DNA of 64,000 nt from Caldilineaceae bacterium (GCA_022827195.1 JAJDTL010000037.1:1-64000), one strand, 5' to 3'. Shown: positions 37,563 through 47,047, counted from the first letter of the stretch. Translations and numbers: made by a program. The notes: generated by a model not told the origin, from the sequence alone.

Positions 37563-38939
37563 ATGACTGGAATTCTGAGGTCAGGCGGCGACTTTCCAGG
37601 AGAAGAACCGGATATCGGGTGCGCGGGCTGCGGTTACGCGAATCGGGCCGACGCCAACTTCTGCGCCTTTTGTGGGCGGCCGATGCCAACTAAGCAACAT
37701 TGTGACAGTTGCGAGGCAGAGATGCTGCCAGGTCAGCTCGCGTGCTGGGCATGCGGCGCGCTGACGGCCGCCGCGCCGGAGGGCAAAGAGGAGTGGCTGG
37801 CGGAAGACGGAGGGCAGACTCCGGCCGAGTCTGGGGAGGTTGGGAGCAGGGATAACTGGAGGGAACGGCTGCAGGACGTCGCCGCCACCAGGATGCGTTC
37901 ACTGATTTTTTTGAGCGGCAGCCCCATCCTTTTCGCCGCCATCCTGGTTGCCGCTGTCGCGAAGGACAGCCTTGGCATTGAGGGGGTTTTTTCCGGCAGG
38001 GGAGGGGAGACCTCCGCCATCTCCGCCGTAGAGGGGCATCCTGGAGGCCAGGCAGGCGCGGATGACGGGGCGATCTTCGGCTTGCCGATCGGCAGTACGA
38101 CGCTGCCTGACGGCGAAGAGAGGACGACAGTCTTTGAGCTCGTCAATGACAGCTTCAGCCGCCCTCGCGGAGTCGCCTCAGCCAACGGCAGGATTTACGT
38201 TGTGGACCCGGAGCAGGTCTCCCTAATCGTGCTGAATTCGGACGGGCTGGAGGTGGGCCGGTTCAATGGGGCAGACCGCGACTTCGTCGAGCCTGTTGAC
38301 GTCGCCGTGGACGCGGCCGGGAACGTCTACGTATTGGACGCGGGCGGAGGCGGACACATCAGCATCCACGACGCGAACGGTGCATTCGTCCACGCGGTCC
38401 CGATCGCAGAGAACAGGCTTGATCGCAGCAGGGGGATTGACGTGGACTACCAAGGTCGCATTTGGGTCGCGCTAACTCCGGCTCAGGATGTGGCGGCGTT
38501 CGATACAGGGGGGCAGGAGCTAATCCGATTCGGGACCGACCTAGAGGGCAGGGATCTTCAGCCGGTTGATGTCGTTTACCAAGCCGATGATGCAGTCTTT
38601 GTTGCCACTGTAGGTCTGACAACTGTGATTCGTTTTGAGCTTTCGGGCGAGCCGGTCAGCCTGTGGTCGTTGGTCAGCGCAAACAGTGTGGACGGTCCGC
38701 ATCTGGCCGCGGACGAGGACGGAGTCATATACGTCACGCAGCCCGAACAGGGCGGGCTGCTACGCATCGACGGGGACGGGATGGACTCGTTGCAGGCTTG
38801 GGTGCTACCGGCGGGGCCGTCGATTCGCAAGCTGGTCGGCATTGCTGCGGGGCCGGACGGTGGGCTCATGGTGACCGATAGTGAGAACGGCAGCGTCTAT
38901 CGGATTCCGACTGGGCAGCACGATCAGGCCGACGGGTAG
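37563..38939 (+). CDS. Zinc-ribbon / transmembrane / NHL-propeller protein
   Basis: 458 residues from the ATG at 37563 (an upstream in-frame ATG at 37533 has no ribosome-binding site). Double zinc ribbon with Cys20/23, 34/37, 47/50 and 61/64, a linker, one transmembrane helix (about 107-125, LFAAILVAAVA) and then an outer domain of NHL-type blades (RPRGVASANGRIYVVDPEQ, VAVDAAGNVYVLDAGG, IAAGPDGGLMVTDSENGS). It combines the zinc ribbon of the two GT39-like proteins with the propeller of the Agl23-like protein, without any transferase core. Possibly an adaptor for the same machinery. Function inferred only from modules and location. Confidence 0.75.
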   Translation: MTGILRSGGDFPGEEPDIGCAGCGYANRADANFCAFCGRPMPTKQHCDSCEAEMLPGQLACWACGALTAAAPEGKEEWLAEDGGQTPAESGEVGSRDNWRERLQDVAATRMRSLIFLSGSPILFAAILVAAVAKDSLGIEGVFSGRGGETSAISAVEGHPGGQAGADDGAIFGLPIGSTTLPDGEERTTVFELVNDSFSRPRGVASANGRIYVVDPEQVSLIVLNSDGLEVGRFNGADRDFVEPVDVAVDAAGNVYVLDAGGGGHISIHDANGAFVHAVPIAENRLDRSRGIDVDYQGRIWVALTPAQDVAAFDTGGQELIRFGTDLEGRDLQPVDVVYQADDAVFVATVGLTTVIRFELSGEPVSLWSLVSANSVDGPHLAADEDGVIYVTQPEQGGLLRIDGDGMDSLQAWVLPAGPSIRKLVGIAAGPDGGLMVTDSENGSVYRIPTGQHDQADG

Positions 38940-38964
38940 GTTAGAAAGGGGAAGAGGCCGGAAG

Positions 38965-40716
38965 GTGAGCAAACCGAGAGGGCTTGTGACAGAAGAGGCA
39001 GGCAACGGAGAAGGCAGGGGGCGCGCATTCTTCAATGAACCAGACACAGCTGGGCTTATGCACCGCGCGTTCACTCGCTCGCTCGGCTTTGACAAGGCCG
39101 ATATGGACCGCCCGCTGATCGGCATTCTCAACACGTACAGCGAGATGAACAACTGCCACGCCCACTTCCCCGAACTGGTGGAGGCGGTCAAAAGGGGCGT
39201 CTGGCAGGCGGGAGGATTTCCGCTGGAGTTTCCCACGATCAGTCTGGGGGAGATTTATCTGACGCCGACGTCGATGCTGTGGCGGAATCTTGCGGCGATG
39301 GACGCCGAGGAGATGATACGGGGCAACCCGATGGACGGCCTCGTGGCGCTGTGCGGCTGCGACAAGACGACGCCGGCCGCGCTGATGGGAGTAGCCAGCG
39401 CCGACGTGCCGGCGATTCTGGTATCCGGGGGCCCAATGCTCAACGGCCATTGGCGCGGCCAGACGCTGGGGGCGTGCACCGACTGCCGCCGACTGACGAC
39501 GGAGTACCGTGCCGGCAACCTCAACGATGAAGAATACCTGGAAGTCGAAGAGAATCTCGTGCGCAGCCGGGGCCACTGCATGGTAATGGGCACGGCCTCG
39601 ACGATGAATTCGCTTACGGAGGCGATGGGAATCTCGCTGCCCGGCAACGGGGCGATACCGGCGGCGGACTCGCGGCGGATCCTGCTAGCCGAAAACGCTG
39701 GCCGCCGAATCGTCGGGCTGGCCGCCGAAGGGGTGCGGCCGTCGCAGATATTGACGCGCAAGGCGCTAGAAAACGCGGTTACGCTGCTGTGCGCATTGGG
39801 CGGCAGCACGAACGCCGTCGTACATCTTCCTGCGCTGGCGGGACGGCTGGGGATCGATCTGCCGATCGATCTCTTCGACCAGATAAGCCGCCGTACGCCG
39901 TTGCTGGCCAATATTCGGCCCAGTGGGGCGTACCAGATGGAGGACCTGTTCTACGCCGGCGGCATCCCGGCGATATTGCGAGAGCTGCTCCCTCTGCTCC
40001 ACAGCGACGCGAAGACGGTCACAGGCAAAACGCTGGCGGAAAGCGTGGCGGGTTGCGAGATCGTCGATGCAGACGTTATCCGTTCGTATGACAGCCCGCT
40101 CAAAACGGAGGGAGGGTTGGCGATCCTACGAGGGAACTTGGCGCCGTCGGGTGCGGTGATCAAGCATGCGGCGGCATCGTCCGAACTCATGCATCACAGG
40201 GGGCGTGCGCTGGTCTTCAGCGACATCGCCGATCTGCAAGCAAGGATCGACGACCCCTCGCTCGACGTGGAGCCGGGAGACGTCATGGTGCTGCAGAATG
40301 CGGGTCCGGTCGGCGGGCCGGGAATGCCTGAAGTCGGCAACCTGCCGATTCCAAGGAAACTGCTGAGCCGGGGCGTGCGTGACATGGTGCGCATCTCCGA
40401 CGCGCGGATGAGCGGCACGGCTTTCGGGACGATCGTACTTCACGTTGCGCCCGAGGCTGCGGTCGGCGGGCCGCTTGCCCTGGTCCGGAGCGGCGACGAG
40501 ATCGAACTGGATGTGACGGGGAGAGGGCTCAATCTGATTGTCAGCGAGGAGGAACTCAGCCGGCGACGCGCGGCGTGGCGTCCGCCAGAGCCTGGTTACA
40601 AGCGGGGTTACGGCAAGCTGTTCCTGGATCACGTGCTGCAGGCACCACAGGGCCTGGACTTTGATTTCCTGTTGGGTCGGGATCCTGTGGAGACAATGGC
40701 CCAACCAAAATTTTGA
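38965..40716 (+). CDS. IlvD/Edd-family dehydratase (sugar-acid type)
   Basis: 583 residues. [Fe-S]-dependent dehydratase. Cluster ligands: Cys in [13 protein letters not shown], Cys in [10 protein letters not shown] and Cys in [17 protein letters not shown]. The CDKTTPA form (not CDKNMPG) and SGGPMLNG fit the pentonate (arabonate/xylonate) dehydratase branch rather than dihydroxy-acid dehydratase of valine synthesis, so no ilvD symbol is given. Start: the GTG at 38965 follows AGAGGCCGGAAG and gives an N-terminus of normal length. It lies 25 bases after the NHL gene. It suits a role in breaking down sugar acids, in line with the Gfo/Idh and DHDPS-family genes. Confidence 0.85.
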   Translation: MSKPRGLVTEEAGNGEGRGRAFFNEPDTAGLMHRAFTRSLGFDKADMDRPLIGILNTYSEMNNCHAHFPELVEAVKRGVWQAGGFPLEFPTISLGEIYLTPTSMLWRNLAAMDAEEMIRGNPMDGLVALCGCDKTTPAALMGVASADVPAILVSGGPMLNGHWRGQTLGACTDCRRLTTEYRAGNLNDEEYLEVEENLVRSRGHCMVMGTASTMNSLTEAMGISLPGNGAIPAADSRRILLAENAGRRIVGLAAEGVRPSQILTRKALENAVTLLCALGGSTNAVVHLPALAGRLGIDLPIDLFDQISRRTPLLANIRPSGAYQMEDLFYAGGIPAILRELLPLLHSDAKTVTGKTLAESVAGCEIVDADVIRSYDSPLKTEGGLAILRGNLAPSGAVIKHAAASSELMHHRGRALVFSDIADLQARIDDPSLDVEPGDVMVLQNAGPVGGPGMPEVGNLPIPRKLLSRGVRDMVRISDARMSGTAFGTIVLHVAPEAAVGGPLALVRSGDEIELDVTGRGLNLIVSEEELSRRRAAWRPPEPGYKRGYGKLFLDHVLQAPQGLDFDFLLGRDPVETMAQPKF

Positions 40717-40804
40717 CAAGCCGCGACGGTGCCGGCCTGGAAGTGTTCTGAGTTGTGGAAAGAGTGCAAATCCGGCGACGGCCGGATCAGGAGGAGTAGA
40801 GACG

Positions 40805-42043
40805 ATGGCGGAGTTTCCACCGGTTGAGGAGCAGATGGCGATATTGATGCGGGGCGTCGAGTTCGGTGATGAACAGACCCGCGTCAACATGGAAAAGGAG
40901 CTGCGAGAAAGAGTTGCGGAGAGCCGCAATGAGGGGCGACCCCTGCGCGTCTACTGCGGGTTCGACCCGACGTCCAGCGATCTCCATCTTGGTCATACAG
41001 TTCCTCTGCGTAAACTACGGCAGTTTCAGGAACTGGGTCACACGGTCATTTTTCTGATCGGGACATTCACGGGGACGATTGGCGACCCGAGCGACAAGGA
41101 GAGCGCGCGAACGCAGCAAAGCCTTGATGAGGCGTTGGAGAAAGCGCGCGGCTTTACCCAGCAGGCGCAGCGGGTGCTGGACCGGGAGAAGACGACTGTC
41201 GACTACAATCACAAGTGGCTGGGTGCGCTGGACTTCGGCGACGTGATTCGGCTGGCGAGCAACTTCACGGTCCAGCAGTTTCTGGCAAGAGATAATTTCA
41301 GCAAGCGCCATGTCAGGGGCGAACCGATCTGGCTGCACGAGTTCTTCTATGCGCTGATGCAGGGGTATGACGCCATCATGCTAGACACTGACGTGCAGAT
41401 AGGAGGCACGGACCAGCTCTTCAATTTAATGGCGGGGCGAACACTGATGAACGCTCACGGAATGCGTCCGCAGGTGGTGCTGACGTTTCCAATCCTGGTA
41501 GGCACCGACGGGCAGCGGCGTATGAGCAAGTCGACCGGCAATCACATTGGCATCGACGAGCCGCCGGGGGTGATCTTCACCAAGGTCGTGAATTTGCCCG
41601 ATCACACGTTTGCCAACTTTGCAGAGCTGGTTACCCGTTGGAGCCAGGCAGAGATCGATCGGATGACTGCCGAGGTGAAGGCTGGCGAGATGGAGCCGCA
41701 GGAGGCGAAGAGGTCCCTGGCGAAGGAGATTGTAAGTATCTTCCACGGCGAGGAGGCGGGTGAGCAGGCGGCCGTGGACGCGGCCCGGATGCACCAGGGC
41801 GCGGCGCCCAGCGACGCGCCGCATTTCATACTTTCGCATGAGATGAGTTTACTGGACCTGATGAGCGCTTCCGGCCTGGTGCGCAGCAAGGGAGAGGCTC
41901 GCCGTCTGATTCAGCAGGGCGGTGTGCGTCTAAACGGCGAGACTGTGGCGGACGGCGTAACGACCTCTCTTGCGCCGAATGGAGAGGAAAACATTGTCCA
42001 GATTGGCAGAAAGAGGTTTTTGCGGATTGTCTCCGCTTCGTGA
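40805..42043 (+). CDS. tyrS: Tyrosyl-tRNA synthetase
   Basis: 412 residues. Class Ic synthetase that charges tRNA-Tyr with tyrosine. Seen: class I HIGH-type box [12 protein letters not shown], the KMSKS-type loop [12 protein letters not shown] near residue 240, and a C-terminal S4 RNA-binding domain ([18 protein letters not shown]). The ATG at 40805 has GGAGGAG upstream; the longer in-frame extension into the preceding gene is a shadow. No T-box leader is visible in the short gap to the dehydratase. Essential housekeeping gene. Confidence 0.97.
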   Translation: MAEFPPVEEQMAILMRGVEFGDEQTRVNMEKELRERVAESRNEGRPLRVYCGFDPTSSDLHLGHTVPLRKLRQFQELGHTVIFLIGTFTGTIGDPSDKESARTQQSLDEALEKARGFTQQAQRVLDREKTTVDYNHKWLGALDFGDVIRLASNFTVQQFLARDNFSKRHVRGEPIWLHEFFYALMQGYDAIMLDTDVQIGGTDQLFNLMAGRTLMNAHGMRPQVVLTFPILVGTDGQRRMSKSTGNHIGIDEPPGVIFTKVVNLPDHTFANFAELVTRWSQAEIDRMTAEVKAGEMEPQEAKRSLAKEIVSIFHGEEAGEQAAVDAARMHQGAAPSDAPHFILSHEMSLLDLMSASGLVRSKGEARRLIQQGGVRLNGETVADGVTTSLAPNGEENIVQIGRKRFLRIVSAS

Positions 42044-42406
42044 CGCGGCAGGCGAACAATGGGAAGGGCCGGCTCATATCCGGCGGGAAAAGGAAAGGAA
42101 CCGGATGCCACGCTTCCCCCGATAGTGGCTTCCAACCACAACGTGACAACTCGGTCCCTATACAGTAAAGAATAACATACTTCTTCTGGTTTGTAAAGGG
42201 GCAATTTCGTGAGATTTCCCGTTAACGTGAAGTTGTGTCACCGATTTTGGCCGATTTGGTACAGTTTGCGTTTTTCCAGCGAGGGTTCAAACTCGATATA
42301 AGACTTTGTTGACAACTGCGACAGCCAGCGTTGCGCGGGTGGAGGAATCTTCGTGAGGCGCCCGACCAAATCAACCTGAAACATGGAAAGGTGTAAGGAG
42401 TAACTG
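42044..42406. other. Intergenic region before fabI
   Basis: 363 bases. It contains a small dyad (GCCGG, 7 nt, CCGGC near 42069-42085) after tyrS and an AT-rich stretch (42160-42310) with several partial promoter-like boxes, none clearly best. No gene. Confidence 0.4.
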
Positions 42407-43195
42407 ATGGGTTCTTTCGAAGGGAAGCGGGGCCTGATATTTGGCGTTGCCAACAAGAACTCGATTGCCTGGGGAATAGCGCAGGCACTGGCAGAGGAGG
42501 GAGCAACGCTCGGTTTCAGCTATGCGGGAGAGGCGCTGCAGAAGCGGGTTGCGCCGCTGGCAGAGAGCGTCGGCAGCAGTTTTGTCGAGGAGTGCGATGT
42601 AACGGATGACGGCGCGATCGACGAGCTGTTCATGAAGGTTGAGGAGCGGATGGGCAAGATCGATTTTCTGGTACACTCGATTGCATTCGCCCCTCGAGAG
42701 GACCTCGGCGGCAGATTTGTGGAGACAAGCCGGGATGGTTTTCGTATTGCGCTTGACATCAGCTGTTACAGCCTTGTGGCGCTGGCAAGGCGGGCGTTAC
42801 CGCTTATGTCCGGCGGCGGCAGTATCATGGCGATGACCTACTACGGAGCGGAGAAGGTTACGCCCAACTATAACGTTATGGGCGTTGCCAAGGCCGCTCT
42901 GGAAGCTACGATTCGCTATCTGGCCTGGGACCTGGGCAAAGATCAGATTCGGGTGAACGCGATCAGCGCGGGGCCGATTAAGACGCTTGCCTCGGCCGGC
43001 GTAAGCGGTTTTCGTAAGAGCCTCGGTTATGTCGGTGCGGTTGCGCCGATGGGAAACGTTACGCAGGGAGACGTGGGGAACGCGGCCCGCTTTCTCCTGG
43101 GGGACTGGGCGGAAAAGATTACAGGCGAGGTTGTTTATGTTGACGGCGGCTACAATATCATGGGCGCGCCGGACCTTGACGCCGCGGAAGCCTGA
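42407..43195 (+). CDS. fabI: Enoyl-ACP reductase (NADH)
   Basis: 262 residues, short-chain dehydrogenase fold. Reduces trans-2-enoyl-ACP in the last step of each fatty-acid elongation cycle. Seen: [20 protein letters not shown] (FabI-type cofactor loop), [10 protein letters not shown], and the active-site run [20 protein letters not shown] carrying the Tyr and Lys of the FabI Y-x6-K pattern, plus [21 protein letters not shown] precedes the ATG. A strong terminator follows at once. Typical length. Confidence 0.97.
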   Translation: MGSFEGKRGLIFGVANKNSIAWGIAQALAEEGATLGFSYAGEALQKRVAPLAESVGSSFVEECDVTDDGAIDELFMKVEERMGKIDFLVHSIAFAPREDLGGRFVETSRDGFRIALDISCYSLVALARRALPLMSGGGSIMAMTYYGAEKVTPNYNVMGVAKAALEATIRYLAWDLGKDQIRVNAISAGPIKTLASAGVSGFRKSLGYVGAVAPMGNVTQGDVGNAARFLLGDWAEKITGEVVYVDGGYNIMGAPDLDAAEA

Positions 43196-43222
43196 GTAGC
43201 CGGAAGCGGTTTCAGCAGAAAG

Positions 43223-43262
43223 AAAACGGGCCAACCCGCACGAGGGGTTGACCCGTTTTTTC
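43223..43262 (+). terminator. Intrinsic terminator of fabI
   Basis: AAAACGGG.CAACCC / GGGTTGACCCGTTTTTT: a stem of about 14 bp with a short loop and a T-run, 28 bases after the fabI stop. The A-tract on the other side could also serve leftward transcription. Confidence 0.92.
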
Positions 43263-43380
43263 ATGTCTTGATTTGGGAGAAACGGGCCTGAACGCGCTCC
43301 CTCTGCTCTTTGGCGAGGGCACGTATTCATTTGGACCACACTCCCGGTCTCCTTCTGGTCTGGCAAAATGACCTCTGCCG

Positions 43381-43456
43381 TGGCGGGAGCGACGGGATTT
43401 GAACCCGCGACCTCCGGCTTGACAGGCCGACATGCTAACCGCTACACCACGCCCCC
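43381..43456 (-). tRNA. tRNA-Asp (GTC)
   Basis: Minus-strand cloverleaf. The acceptor stem GGGGGCG pairs with CGCTCCC (one G-U), with an encoded CCA (43383-43381) and discriminator G. The D loop has GTAGCGGTTAGC, the anticodon loop CTGTCAA gives GTC (43423-43421), and the T arm is GCGGGTTCAAATCCCGT. Discriminator G73 and GTC anticodon fit aspartate. Confidence 0.96.
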
Positions 43457-43725
43457 AGCAGGAATACGAGACATGTAAGCGGTAGGATAACACTGGCGCA
43501 CGGACTTGTCAAATGAAGGCCAACCTGGCTGCGTCTCTAGTAGTGACCGGGCTGTGGACAGCCGGCTGTAAGGCGGGAGAAGATCCACGAAGAAACACGA
43601 ATTTACACGAAGAACGTTCCAAGGGAAGGGTGGAGGGAGCTAGGTTTTGTATCAGGGGGATTTGCCCGAAGCTTGGAAGCATCCGAAAGCCATCGATTGC
43701 GCGCCGGGCTCAGCGAAACGCCGTC
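43457..43725. other. Intergenic with dispersed repeat
   Basis: Between tRNA-Asp and the DUF697 gene's 3' end. It contains repeat copy 2 (43582-43613). No gene. Confidence 0.5.
43582..43613. repeat. Dispersed CACGAA-type repeat, copy 2
   Basis: GATCCACGAAGAAACACGAA... 32 bases, three differences from the copy at 9817-9848, 34 kb away. Confidence 0.8.
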
Positions 43726-44865
43726 TCAGTCGCTGCGGGGGGTACGGCGTGCGATCTGTTTGCGGATTTGTTGTAGCAGGCCTGGCTGGGCGGTGGGCTT
43801 ACGTGGCTGCGACGGCTGTTTCTTGTCGGCAAGGCGCGGCTTGCGGGAGTTTTGGACAATCCTGTTTGCAGCCTGACGTCCTTGCGTCAGGGCTTCATGG
43901 TAGAAGCCTTTCATCAGTTCGGGCGTGATCTTGCGGCCTTCGGTTGCCCACAGTACGACGGCTCGGCCGATGGCCCAGGTGCCGGCGTAGGAGACTGCGA
44001 CTTTTGGTACAATCCCCACAACCGGAATGAGACCACTCATTTGCCGCGCGAGCTGGCGGAAAAGAAAGCCCCCTCCAAGGACGCCGGCGATTTCGCCCAA
44101 CAGCTGCTGCGGGGAGCCCTTTTTGCCAGAGACAAGAGCGATCTTATAGGCCATTATGAGCTGGTTCTTGGTAAGAACGATGGCATCGCCGGCTCCGAGG
44201 ACAAAGCCCAGCCCTGGGACGGCTTCGCCCAGGCCGGTGGTGAATGAGTAACTGGCATTGGCCTGGGAGGTCTCCTGAATGAGCAGATGGAAAGCAGGGG
44301 GACGCAGCGGGGGCAGTCGACGGGCCAGTGGCAGGCGCAACTCGGCGGGAGCGATTTCGACCAGTGCGCCGGCCAACCGGGCGACCGCAGGGGCGGACAG
44401 ATCCGGGACCGCGACGCGCGCCTGTTCGCCGCGGCGGGCGATTTCGGCACCTGCTTTCTGCCCTTCCGGGCCAGTCACGACGATTAGAGAGGGGATCGAC
44501 TGGGCGTTTAGGGTTTGGAGCAGACTGGCCAGGTCCGCGCTGAGTTCCATTTGGGTGGTGACGAGGAGGACGCAGTCGGGTACTGTGCGCGGCGCTCCGG
44601 GGGGAGGTTTCCGGGGCTCTGCGGCGGAGGGCACGATGTTTGTGCTGTCGGAGCGCAGTCCGGATCCGGAGCCGTCGGTGACGGTGATCCAGGGATGGAC
44701 GAAGTCGGCGGCGGGGCCGCTGAGTGAACGTGCAGCATGCTCGGCCACTGAGCCGTCATCGGCTGCGATCAGCAGATGGAACGTGGACTCTAATTCGCGT
44801 TGGATTTCCGCCAGGTTGATTTCGCTGACGATCTGCCAGATCGAACGCAGCGGCAAGGCGCGCAT
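43726..44865 (-). CDS. DUF697-like membrane protein with degenerate GTPase-like N-domain
   Basis: 379 residues. The N-terminal half looks like a Rossmann/GTPase-like fold (strands FHLLIAADD, CVLLVTT, SLIVVTGPEG) but lacks a P-loop (GxxxxGKS) and a clear NKxD. The C-terminal half has hydrophobic helices with a DUF697-like pattern (GEAVPGLGFVLGAGDAIVLT, LIMAYKIALVSG, LIPVVGIVPKVAVSYAGTWA), followed by a basic tail. Function unknown; DUF697 proteins are membrane-associated and often fused to Era-like GTPases. It starts 12 bases after the threonine aldolase stop, so likely one operon. Confidence 0.6.
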   Translation of the reverse strand: MRALPLRSIWQIVSEINLAEIQRELESTFHLLIAADDGSVAEHAARSLSGPAADFVHPWITVTDGSGSGLRSDSTNIVPSAAEPRKPPPGAPRTVPDCVLLVTTQMELSADLASLLQTLNAQSIPSLIVVTGPEGQKAGAEIARRGEQARVAVPDLSAPAVARLAGALVEIAPAELRLPLARRLPPLRPPAFHLLIQETSQANASYSFTTGLGEAVPGLGFVLGAGDAIVLTKNQLIMAYKIALVSGKKGSPQQLLGEIAGVLGGGFLFRQLARQMSGLIPVVGIVPKVAVSYAGTWAIGRAVVLWATEGRKITPELMKGFYHEALTQGRQAANRIVQNSRKPRLADKKQPSQPRKPTAQPGLLQQIRKQIARRTPRSD

Positions 44866-44877
44866 CGCCTGTTCAAC

Positions 44878-45960
44878 CTATCCGTAGACTCGCACGCCAT
44901 CGCCGCTGCCGTGGTCCTGAGACTGGAAAACGCGGGCAAAGGCGTCAAGGGTACGCTCGATGTCGTCCGAAGTGACGGAGAAATTGGTAACGGCCCGGAG
45001 GTGCGTCTTGTTGGTGGGATTGACGAGCACGCCCAACTCTTTCAGGCCGGCCGAGAGCTGCGCCGTCGTCAAATCTGCGCGGGTCAGTTCGAAGTAGACG
45101 ATGTCAGTCTCAATCGTTTCGGGGTCGACCAGGATGCCGTCAATCTGTGAGAGGCCCTGGGCCAGCTGACGCGCGTTGGCGTGATCGTCGGCGAGGCGTT
45201 CGACCATCTCGGTGATGGCGACGATGCCGGCGGCGGCGATTATTCCGGCTTGGCGGGTGCCGCCGCCGAGGACTTTACGCATACGCCGAGCACGGCGAAT
45301 GAAGCCGGCGCTGCCGGCCACGACGGAGCCGACCGGTGCGCCAAGCCCTTTGCTTAGGCAGACGCTTACACTGTCGGCCTCCTGCACCAGCCGCGCGGGA
45401 GGAACGTTCAATGCCACTGCCGCGTTCCAGAGACGGGCGCCGTCGACGTGAAGTCTCAGATCGTGCTCGTGCGCCAGTTTTCCGACCGCGTCCATGTAGG
45501 CCACGGGAAGACAGCGCCCGCCGCTGCGATTGTGGGTATTTTCGACAGCCAACAGCCGCGTTCGGGGGTAGTGTTCGTCGTCGTTGCGGATGGACGATTC
45601 GACCAGCTCCAGGTCCAGCGTGCCGTCGGGCTCGGTTGGCAGGGTGTGGGGATGGACACCGCCCAGGGCCGCGGAGCCGCCCTGTTCAGATGAGAATATG
45701 TGCGCCTGGTCGCCGAGGATCATTTCATCCCCACGACCGCAGTGGCTCAGCACAGACGCCAGGTTGCCCATAGTGCCGCTCGATACAAAAACGGCGGCTT
45801 CTTTTCCCAGCATCTCGGCGGTCAGCGCTTCAAGGCGATTGACCGTCGGGTCTTCACCGTAGACGTCATCGCCGACGGGCGCGGCGGCCATTGCCTTACG
45901 CATGGCGTCAGTGGGCTGGGTGACGGTATCGGAACGCAGGTCAATCGTTTTCTGAGTCAA
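44878..45960 (-). CDS. ltaE: Low-specificity L-threonine aldolase
   Basis: 360 residues, PLP enzyme splitting L-threonine or allo-threonine into glycine and acetaldehyde. Seen: IDLRSDTVTQPTDAMRKAM, VGDDVYGEDPTVNRLE, FVSSGTMGNL, LHVDGARLWNAA and the PLP lysine in SVCLSKGLGAPVGS near residue 200. Family-typical length. The glycine formed could feed the glycine cleavage system whose P-protein is in the window. Co-directional with the DUF697 gene. Confidence 0.93.
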   Translation of the reverse strand: MTQKTIDLRSDTVTQPTDAMRKAMAAAPVGDDVYGEDPTVNRLEALTAEMLGKEAAVFVSSGTMGNLASVLSHCGRGDEMILGDQAHIFSSEQGGSAALGGVHPHTLPTEPDGTLDLELVESSIRNDDEHYPRTRLLAVENTHNRSGGRCLPVAYMDAVGKLAHEHDLRLHVDGARLWNAAVALNVPPARLVQEADSVSVCLSKGLGAPVGSVVAGSAGFIRRARRMRKVLGGGTRQAGIIAAAGIVAITEMVERLADDHANARQLAQGLSQIDGILVDPETIETDIVYFELTRADLTTAQLSAGLKELGVLVNPTNKTHLRAVTNFSVTSDDIERTLDAFARVFQSQDHGSGDGVRVYG

Positions 45961-46058
45961 GTCAGAGACCTCGCACAGAAGTTCTGGTTGGCAGTTTTGC
46001 TTCGGCGTGCGATGTTTCGTTCACATCGCCTTCCCCCGCTCCAGGTCGGTTGCAGCAA

Positions 46059-46126
46059 AGCGAGGAGAGGGACGGTGGCGGCGGTCTTACTGCTTGACTG
46101 CGACGCCACCATTCTCTCTCCTCGCT
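46059..46126. repeat. Long imperfect inverted repeat
   Basis: The left arm 46059-46080 (AGCGAGGAGAGG...) pairs with the right arm 46104-46126 in a 14-bp segment, a 1/2-nt mismatch and a further 7 bp, with a 23-nt loop. A TTTT follows only some bases downstream on the plus side. Lies between two minus-strand genes. Confidence 0.75.
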
Positions 46127-46147
46127 CGCATTAGTGTTTTCTAGCGA

Positions 46148-47026
46148 CTACTCGGGCCGGAAAGTCCCGATAATCTGATTGATTTCCTGCCGTCGATTCC
46201 GGACCTGGTTTTCGGGAACGGCGACTACCAGGATGTAAGCTGTGTCATTGGCTCGCAAGGCAGTGATCTCGATATGAGCGCTGAACAGGCCTTGCGCGGC
46301 CAGATCGGCGGTCGCCACGCCGTTGATCGAGGGTAGGTTATTGGTCGTGCCAGCCTCAAGGCTCTGCACTTCCACAGGCACAGGCAGCGGCAGTCTTTCG
46401 AGCATGTCGGAAAGCCAGTCGACCAGCCTTTCGGATGAAATGTCATCGTCGAGGTTGGGGAAGATGCCGACGCCGGCCAAGGCAGCGATTGGCGGTCTTG
46501 AGAAAATGGCGACCTGGGCGGAAAGATGGCCGGCGTACTCGCCTCCCTCCCCGCTCAGCGCGTCATCGACCTGCTGTGCGGCGGCCGGGCTGACGAAGCG
46601 CATGATCTGGCTGAGCTGGCCGCTCTGCAGATCGAAGCTCAACCAACCTGGCGGTACGGCGTAGGAGAAGCCGAGTCGCTCATTGACAACGGGGCCCCAG
46701 CCTCTGGGAATCGTTACCTGCGGTTCGGGGGCGGGTGTCGCGGTTGGCGGCTCGGGCGTTGCGGTTGGCGGCTCGGGCGTCGGAGTGTCGGTTGGCGGAA
46801 CCGGCGTCGGCGTGTCGGTCGGCGGCACCGGCGTATCGGTCGGCGGTACCGGTGTATCCGTCGGCGGCGGCGGCTCTGGCGTAGCGGTCGGCTGCGCCCG
46901 TCGAAAGATATTGCAACTGGTGATTGCAAAGGCCAAGACCACTGCCATCAGAACGACCCAGTATGATGACTTCCGGGGTACAAGCCGGCTCAACCATCTG
47001 GTTCGTTCAACTCTCGAGTTCTGCAT
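46148..47026 (-). CDS. Lipoprotein with Thr-Pro-rich spacer
   Basis: 292 residues. After a basic start there is a hydrophobic helix ending AFAITSC (lipobox, Cys near 38). Next comes a spacer of about 65 residues made of repeats such as PPTDTPVPPTDTP and PEPPTATPEPP, common in Chloroflexota surface proteins and likely O-glycosylated. The C-terminal domain (GWGPVVNERLGFSYAVPPGW onward) resembles small secreted domains seen with PsbP/DUF1795-like folds, but this is tentative. It follows the kinase gene by 21 bases, so it is presumably co-expressed and could be a sensor or partner at the cell surface. Confidence 0.65.
   Translation of the reverse strand: MQNSRVERTRWLSRLVPRKSSYWVVLMAVVLAFAITSCNIFRRAQPTATPEPPPPTDTPVPPTDTPVPPTDTPTPVPPTDTPTPEPPTATPEPPTATPAPEPQVTIPRGWGPVVNERLGFSYAVPPGWLSFDLQSGQLSQIMRFVSPAAAQQVDDALSGEGGEYAGHLSAQVAIFSRPPIAALAGVGIFPNLDDDISSERLVDWLSDMLERLPLPVPVEVQSLEAGTTNNLPSINGVATADLAAQGLFSAHIEITALRANDTAYILVVAVPENQVRNRRQEINQIIGTFRPE
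46725..46885. repeat. Short-period coding repeat (Pro-Thr spacer)
   Basis: GGTTGGCGGCTCGGGCGTTGC and GTCGGCGGTACCGGTGT type units repeat with 15-24 base periods inside the lipoprotein gene. Confidence 0.8.
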
Positions 47027-47047
47027 CGTAATCCTCCATTTGGATAG

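Noticed and set aside
38965-40716. ilvD (dihydroxy-acid dehydratase of valine synthesis)
   Set aside because: The CDKTTPA and SGGPMLNG forms fit sugar-acid dehydratases better, so no symbol was given.
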